Source: Oscillospiraceae bacterium (GTDB lineage: Bacteria; Bacillota; Clostridia; Oscillospirales; UBA929). From it: a DNA stretch of 5,731 bases. The translations under genes were made by a program, and so were the position numbers. The DNA lies in contig WRLW01000106.1 of assembly GCA_009777435.1 (NCBI GenBank), forward strand, positions 1-5,731. Direction: 5' to 3'. Shown here piece by piece: positions 1 through 3,152 of the stretch. The first letter of the stretch is position 1, and each line of letters opens with the position of its first letter. The notes below the pieces were generated by a model. The model saw only the letters and a list, made by a program, of their open reading frames with translations, searched no databases and had not been told where the DNA came from.

Positions 1-622
1 AAACCAAAGCGTCGTCGGCTATAACCGCGCCGGTGTCCCGATCCGTTATAACGCCGCCGGCGGACATCAGCTTAAGATATTCGGTGACGCGTTCAAGCCG
101 GCCGTCCTTATCGATGCCGCACACGCCGCGGGAAACCGTGCCGTACTCCGACATGGTGTTGCCGGCGCGAAACCCGGCCATGCAGCACTCATATGGTTTT
201 TGGCCGCCCGCGCTTTGCAGGAAGCGGCTCACAGCCTCAAATGCGGCCGCGCCGTAAAAATCGTCGGCGTTGACGACGCAGAAAGGTTCATTGACCATTC
301 CTTTTACGCACAGGACGGCGTGTCCCGTTCCCCAAGGCTTTACCCTTGAACCCGGAACCTGCACATCCACAAAATCGCCCTGCCGCTGGCACACATAGTC
401 AACGGGCACGCGGCGGGCTATCGCCCGTCCCGTCCGCTGCTTGAACTCATCAATAAAATCCTCCTTGACGATAAATACAACGCGCCCAAAGCCCGCCTGC
501 ACGGCGTCGTATACCGCGTATTCAAGGATGATTTCGCCGTTGCGGCCAACCGGCTCTATCTGCTTGAGACTCCCGTAACGGCTGGCCATTCCCGCCGCCA
601 TGACAACCAATGTCGGTTTCAC
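1..622 (-). CDS. Sugar-1-phosphate nucleotidyltransferase-like protein (NTP_transferase fold), 3' end outside window
   Basis: My translation from a GTG at 622-620 stays open to the left edge, giving 207 residues of a protein that usually has about 300. It begins KPTLVVMAAGMASRYGSLKQ, the N-terminal nucleotide-binding loop and conserved lysine of the family that transfers NMP from an NTP to a sugar 1-phosphate. Further family-like pieces follow in order: NGEIILEYAVYDAVQAGFG, PWGTGHAVL near residue 115, NADDFYG near residue 134 (the acidic metal-binding site), and YGTVSRGVC near residue 174. The loop has Ala where many relatives have Gly (GMASRYG versus GMGSRYG), which I regard as tolerated variation. 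The sugar and nucleotide cannot be told from this fragment; a UTP-glucose-1-phosphate uridylyltransferase-like role is only a guess. The GTG is chosen because the conserved N-terminus starts there and a GAAAGGA precedes it by 11 bases; an in-frame ATG seven codons later would remove the first strand of the fold. It starts 34 bases after purH and is probably cotranscribed. Confidence 0.85.
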   Translation of the reverse strand, partial: MKPTLVVMAAGMASRYGSLKQIEPVGRNGEIILEYAVYDAVQAGFGRVVFIVKEDFIDEFKQRTGRAIARRVPVDYVCQRQGDFVDVQVPGSRVKPWGTGHAVLCVKGMVNEPFCVVNADDFYGAAAFEAVSRFLQSAGGQKPYECCMAGFRAGNTMSEYGTVSRGVCGIDKDGRLERVTEYLKLMSAGGVITDRDTGAVIADDALV

Positions 623-633
623 CCGTGTATCAA

Positions 634-640
634 TCCTTTC
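634..640 (-). promoter_or_regulatory. Ribosome binding site fixing the GTG start of the nucleotidyltransferase gene
   Basis: On the minus strand GAAAGGA lies 11 bases before the GTG at 622-620, inside the 34-base gap after the purH stop. It supports the GTG over the later in-frame ATG at 601-599. The gap has no room for an obvious terminator or promoter, which argues for cotranscription with purH. Confidence 0.6.
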
Positions 641-656
641 AAGATTCGCGGATAAA

Positions 657-2207
657 TCAATGCCTGAAGTGCCTCATCCCGGTGAAAACCATCGCGATGC
701 CGTGTTTGTCGCAAGCGTCTATGGAGTCCTGATCCTTTCCGGCGCCGCCGGGCTGTATGATGGCCGTTATACCGGCCGCCGCCGCCGCTTCAACACAGTC
801 GGGGAAGGGGAAGAAAGCGTCGGACGCCAGCGCGGCGCCTTTCAGCGCGTCCGTGCCGAGTGCTTCAATTCCGTACTCTATGGCCTGCTTGGTCGCCCGT
901 ATGCGGTTGAGCTGGCCGGGCCCTATGCCTACAGACTGCCTGTCCTTCGCTATGGCTATGCCGTTGGACTTGGTGTACTTAACCAGCTTCCATGCAAAGC
1001 GCAGATCCTCAAGCTCTCTTTCGGTCGGGGCGCGTTTGGTGACGGTCGTAAGCTCGCCGCCAAACAGCCTTGAGTCTACGGTCTGCGCCAGCAGACCTCC
1101 CGACACCGATTTCAGATCCAAAGCGTCCTCCGGCTGGCGGCTCAAAAGATTCTCTAATTTGAGAATTCTTATGTTTTTCTTGGCTTTCAAGATATCAAGA
1201 GCCTTGCCGGTGAATGAGGGCGCGAGCAGTATCTCAACAAAAATCTTATTTATTTCCGCGGCCGTGTCCGCCCCGACCTCGCGGTTGCATACGACGATGC
1301 CGCCAAAAATAGAAACGGGATCGGAGTTATAAGCCTTGAGATACGCTTCGTGCAGAGAGGGGGCGCTTCCCGCGCCGCAGGGATTTGAATGTTTGCACGC
1401 CACCACGGCGGGCTCGTCGAATTCCCTGAGCAACTCGAGCGCGCCGTGAGTGTCGTTTATGTTGTTAAACGACAGCTCCTTGCCGTGGAGCTGGAGGATA
1501 TCGGTCAGCATACCCTGCGTGTCCCTTATCTCCCGGTAGAACGCCGCCTTCTGATGAGGGTTCTCACCGTAGCGCATTAACTGCGTTTTCTCATAAGTGA
1601 GAGTTAATATGTCCGGCATATCGTTAATGCCCGCAATATCGCCGGTGTATTTGGCGATCATTGCGTCGTAGTGGGCGGTAAGCGCGAACACCTTTGCCGC
1701 GAGCCGGAAATTTGTTTCCTTTGAAACGGAGCCGTTTTGCTTTAGCTCCGCCAGCACGGCGCCGTAGTCGGACGGGTCGGTTATGACCGAGACATCCTGA
1801 TAATTTTTCGCGGCGGCGCGGAGCATGGCGGGGCCGCCGATGTCGATATTCTCAATGGCCTCCTCAAGCGTAACGCCGGGCTTCATTATGGTCTGCCTGA
1901 ATGGGTAGAGGTTCACCACCAATATATCTATGGGCGTTATGCCGAGTTCTTTCAAGCACTCCATATGCTCCGGGTTTTCCCGCATGGCCAGCAGTCCGGC
2001 GTGGATACGCGGGTGCAGTGTCTTGACCCGGCCGTCGAGACATTCCGGGAAACCCGTGACTTCGGATATGCCGGTCACATTGACGCCCGCGTCGGCAAGC
2101 GCCTTTTGCGTACCGCCCGTAGAGACGATCTCGACGCCCAAATCGCAAAGTGCGCGGGCAAACCCGATAACGCCGGTCTTGTCGGATACGCTGAATAACG
2201 CTCTCAT
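657..2207 (-). CDS. purH: Bifunctional AICAR formyltransferase / IMP cyclohydrolase
   Basis: A complete 516-residue protein, normal length for PurH. It catalyses the last two steps of de novo IMP synthesis in the cytosol: formylation of AICAR with 10-formyltetrahydrofolate (EC 2.1.2.3) and ring closure of FAICAR to IMP (EC 3.5.4.10). The N-terminal cyclohydrolase domain (about 1-195) shows SVSDKTG at 6-12, STGGT at 29-33, and DGRVKTLHPRIHAG at 58-71 with the active-site Lys62 region. The transformylase domain (about 200-516) shows RYGENPHQ at 212-219, LSFNNINDTHGALEL near 245-259, KHSNPCG at 272-278 with the catalytic Lys-His pair, SDAFFPFPD, and the typical end GIAMVFTGMRHFRH. The ATG at 2207 is preceded by a strong AGGAAGGGG (2226-2218) ten bases upstream, and the MRALFSVSDKTG start fits the family. 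It ends in UGA exactly at the expected C-terminus, useful evidence that UGA is a stop codon here. It lies downstream of purE and 34 bases upstream of the nucleotidyltransferase gene. Nothing in the protein looks damaged. Confidence 0.98.
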   Translation of the reverse strand: MRALFSVSDKTGVIGFARALCDLGVEIVSTGGTQKALADAGVNVTGISEVTGFPECLDGRVKTLHPRIHAGLLAMRENPEHMECLKELGITPIDILVVNLYPFRQTIMKPGVTLEEAIENIDIGGPAMLRAAAKNYQDVSVITDPSDYGAVLAELKQNGSVSKETNFRLAAKVFALTAHYDAMIAKYTGDIAGINDMPDILTLTYEKTQLMRYGENPHQKAAFYREIRDTQGMLTDILQLHGKELSFNNINDTHGALELLREFDEPAVVACKHSNPCGAGSAPSLHEAYLKAYNSDPVSIFGGIVVCNREVGADTAAEINKIFVEILLAPSFTGKALDILKAKKNIRILKLENLLSRQPEDALDLKSVSGGLLAQTVDSRLFGGELTTVTKRAPTERELEDLRFAWKLVKYTKSNGIAIAKDRQSVGIGPGQLNRIRATKQAIEYGIEALGTDALKGAALASDAFFPFPDCVEAAAAAGITAIIQPGGAGKDQDSIDACDKHGIAMVFTGMRHFRH

Positions 2208-2230
2208 GAATCTGAAGCCCCTTCCTTTAC

Positions 2231-2266
2231 AGCGCCCAAAAGCCTGATAACATACGGCTTTGGCGG
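2231..2266 (-). repeat. Imperfect inverted repeat (RNA hairpin) between purE and purH
   Basis: On the minus strand AGC-CG-CCAAAGCC and GGCTTTTGG-GC-GCT can pair around an 11-base loop, with one bulged T and a 2x2 internal loop. No run of U follows; the next bases are GTAAAGGAAGGGG, the purH ribosome binding site. It is therefore not a standard intrinsic terminator. It could affect RNA processing or purH translation, or be chance in GC-rich DNA. Confidence 0.3.
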
Positions 2267-2267
2267 C

Positions 2268-2345
2268 TTACTTTTTCTCCAAATACGCCTTATAGCCTAT
2301 CTCGGCCAGCAGCTCGGATTTCTCGCGCACCCCTTTTTCAAGTCA
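2268..2345 (-). other. In-frame UGA of purE and the still-open C-terminal tail behind it
   Basis: The UGA at 2345-2343 ends the purE frame after YKR. The identical frame continues with 24 sense codons to a UAA at 2270-2268. The tail starts LEKGVREKS and goes on with ELLAEIGYKAYLEKK, which resembles the end of many full-length Firmicute PurE proteins (a helix followed by a GY-x-x-YL segment) and keeps register residue for residue. Read through, purE would span 2268-2780 and encode 170 residues, a normal family length. The missing residue aligns with a position usually polar or charged, so CGA or AGA (Arg) to TGA by one substitution is a simple origin. The base after UGA is C, a context known to be leaky for termination in bacteria. 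The tail has no ribosome binding site or suitable start of its own. Confidence 0.8.
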
Positions 2346-2780
2346 GCGCTTGTATTCGCGTACGCGCTCCCTGACGGCCTTGTCGGCGACGCCCAAAATC
2401 GACGCCGCGAATATACCCGCGTTTTTAGCGCCGCCTATGGCCATGGTGGCGACCGGGATCCCGGGGGGCATCTGAGCTATGGAATACAGCGAATCCGCGC
2501 CGCCCAGCGATTTTGTCAATACGGGCACGCCTATGACCGGCAGCGGCGTCAGCGCCGCTATCACGCCCGGCAGATGCGCCGCGCCGCCCGCGCCGGCGAT
2601 GAATACGTCAACGCCGTTCGGCTCCGCGTTTCTAACATACTCCATCAAAAGCTCCGGCGAACGGTGCGCCGACGCGACGGTGATATCGAAATCAATACCA
2701 AAGCCCTTTAATATTTCGGCCGCCTCGCTCATGCAGGCTAAATCCGAATCGCTGCCCATTACTATGGCTACCTTAGACAT
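2343..2780 (-). CDS. purE: N5-carboxyaminoimidazole ribonucleotide mutase, class I, C-terminus cut by in-frame UGA
   Basis: As read with the standard code the protein has 145 residues; full-length bacterial PurE usually has 160-175. It moves the carboxyl group of N5-CAIR to C4 to give CAIR (EC 5.4.99.18), normally as a cytosolic homooctamer supplied by PurK. Visible motifs are GSDSDL at 9-14 (Ser10 and Asp13 match E. coli Ser16 and Asp19), ASAHRSPE at 36-43 with catalytic His39 (E. coli His45), AGAGGAAHLPGVIAALTPLP, and GGADSLYSIAQMPPGIPVAT. The GGAAHLPG wording and spacing fit class I. The ATG at 2780 is preceded by AAAGGA (2797-2792) at 11 bases. The whole catalytic core lies before the UGA; only the variable C-terminal tail, which packs at subunit contacts in class I octamers, would be lost. 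Activity may therefore survive in part. No purK is in the window, so the N5-CAIR source lies elsewhere. Stopping early leaves 135 untranslated bases before purH, which could cause some polarity. Confidence 0.93.
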   Translation of the reverse strand: MSKVAIVMGSDSDLACMSEAAEILKGFGIDFDITVASAHRSPELLMEYVRNAEPNGVDVFIAGAGGAAHLPGVIAALTPLPVIGVPVLTKSLGGADSLYSIAQMPPGIPVATMAIGGAKNAGIFAASILGVADKAVRERVREYKR

Positions 2781-2805
2781 TCTGAGAACCGTCCTTTCGC
2801 TCGTG

Positions 2806-2822
2806 TTAACCGTTACGGTTAA
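2806..2822. promoter_or_regulatory. Perfect 17-bp palindrome, candidate operator before purE
   Basis: The sequence TTAACCGT-T-ACGGTTAA is a perfect inverted repeat with 8-base arms around one central base. It ends eight bases upstream of the purE ribosome binding site and 25 bases before the start codon. Such odd-centred palindromes are typical of sites bound by dimeric repressors. It does not resemble the Bacillus PurBox (CGAA core) or the E. coli PurR operator (CG-centred), as I remember them. As a hairpin it would have a one-base loop and be unfavourable, which also favours a DNA site. The regulator is unknown. Confidence 0.5.
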
Positions 2823-2837
2823 GAAAATTATTACTCA

Positions 2838-2863
2838 TATCCGGCGCCCTTTTATAGCGGATA
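2838..2863. repeat. Inverted repeat TATCCG / CGGATA in the purE upstream region
   Basis: TATCCG at 2838-2843 and CGGATA at 2858-2863 form a 6-bp stem around a 14-base loop. On the minus strand the loop contains TATAAAAGG, which resembles a -10 element, although no good -35 sits at the matching distance. No U-run follows directly. It may be chance. Confidence 0.25.
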
Positions 2864-2886
2864 CGGAAGCACTTTTTTTAAGGCTG

Positions 2887-2902
2887 ACCCGCGCGGGCGG
2901 GT
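2887..2902. repeat. GC-rich hairpin ACCCGC-N4-GCGGGT
   Basis: ACCCGC (2887-2892) pairs with GCGGGT (2897-2902) around four bases. On the minus strand it is followed by CAGCCTTAAAAAAAG, an A-run instead of a U-run; on the plus strand GATAGG follows and the T-run lies before the stem. Neither direction meets the rule for an intrinsic terminator. Taken as RNA in the purE leader it would be a stable small hairpin. Confidence 0.3.
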
Positions 2903-2925
2903 GATAGGAGAGGCCATTTACACTC

Positions 2926-2953
2926 AATTTAATGCCGTCAACAATGATGACAA
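2926..2953 (-). promoter_or_regulatory. Weak sigma70-like promoter candidate for purE-purH
   Basis: On the minus strand TTGTCA (2953-2948, five of six to consensus) is followed after 16 bases by TAAATT (2931-2926, four of six). Transcription would begin near 2919 and leave a leader of roughly 140 bases holding the GC-rich hairpin and the palindrome. The region is AT-rich, so a match this good could be accidental. The TATAAA at about 2856-2851 is an alternative -10. Confidence 0.25.
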
Positions 2954-2977
2954 TAGCGAAATCACGGCGGAAATTAA

Positions 2978-2997
2978 GATAATATAAGGATATTATC
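2978..2997. repeat. Perfect AT-rich inverted repeat, 8-bp stem and 4-base loop
   Basis: On the plus strand GATAATAT-AAGG-ATATTATC is a perfect inverted repeat. On the minus strand the loop reads CCTT and the bases after it are TTAATTT. It lies about 25 bases upstream of the TTGTCA promoter candidate, so it could be a protein site or a weak hairpin ending purL transcripts. The stem has only two G-C pairs and no true U-run, so terminator activity is doubtful. Confidence 0.35.
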
Positions 2998-3020
2998 GCG
3001 CCATCCAAGCCTGTAATTCG

Positions 3021-3113
3021 CGCGTTTCCGGGAATGGCCGGCCGGAAGCAAGGATTTTTCATGGCGCAGGAGGCTGAAATGCTCCGGCCGCGAGGTGTGT
3101 TATGGTAAACGCG
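3021..3113 (-). repeat. Nested inverted repeats downstream of purL, possible structured 3' UTR
   Basis: An outer pair AAACGCG (3107-3113) / CGCGTTT (3021-3027) encloses an inner pair TCCGGCCG (3083-3090) / CGGCCGGA (3039-3046). Both are perfect and properly nested, with an inner loop of 36 bases. In the purL transcript this could fold as a two-stem structure starting 40 bases after the stop. I recognise no known RNA family, and GC-rich words such as GGCCGG pair easily by chance. Confidence 0.25.
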
Positions 3114-3152
3114 TCCTATCAAGCTTCGCAAAGCATGTAAAGTGTTATGACA

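Larger units (their letters stand above)
2781..3152. other. Non-coding gap between purL and purE with several inverted repeats
   Basis: These 372 bases are visibly more AT-rich than the flanking genes, especially 2806-2860 and 2920-3000. I recognise no gene, tRNA, or known purine, PRPP or ppGpp riboswitch core in it. It holds the 17-bp palindrome, the four inverted repeats listed separately or in the findings, and weak promoter-like sequences, all readable as the control region of purE. An eight-base direct repeat GTGTTATG occurs at 3097-3104 and 3142-3149. I see no convincing hairpin plus U-run after the purL stop, so readthrough from purL into purE cannot be excluded. Confidence 0.6.

Noticed and set aside
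757..1332. Plus-strand open frame of 191 codons opposite purH
   Set aside because: It is antisense to the conserved transformylase domain and has low-complexity, non-family-like composition.
2268..2345. Selenocysteine insertion at the purE UGA
   Set aside because: The position is not Cys in PurE proteins, has no catalytic role, and no clear bacterial SECIS-like stem-loop follows the UGA.
2870..2902. Intrinsic terminator formed by the GC-rich hairpin and the nearby T-run
   Set aside because: On the plus strand the T-run comes before the hairpin, and on the minus strand the hairpin is followed by A residues, so neither direction gives a stem followed by U-run.
2835..3131. Minus-strand open frame of 98 codons in the purL-purE gap, with an internal ATG at 3063-3061 giving 76 residues
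   Set aside because: Neither the TTG start nor the internal ATG has a ribosome binding site, the protein resembles nothing I know, and the frame runs through the inverted repeats and promoter-like sequences. Chance open frame is the best reading.
2781..3152. Purine riboswitch or other known leader aptamer before purE
   Set aside because: The conserved loop-loop and junction sequences of the purine riboswitch are not present, and no other aptamer core was recognisable by eye.
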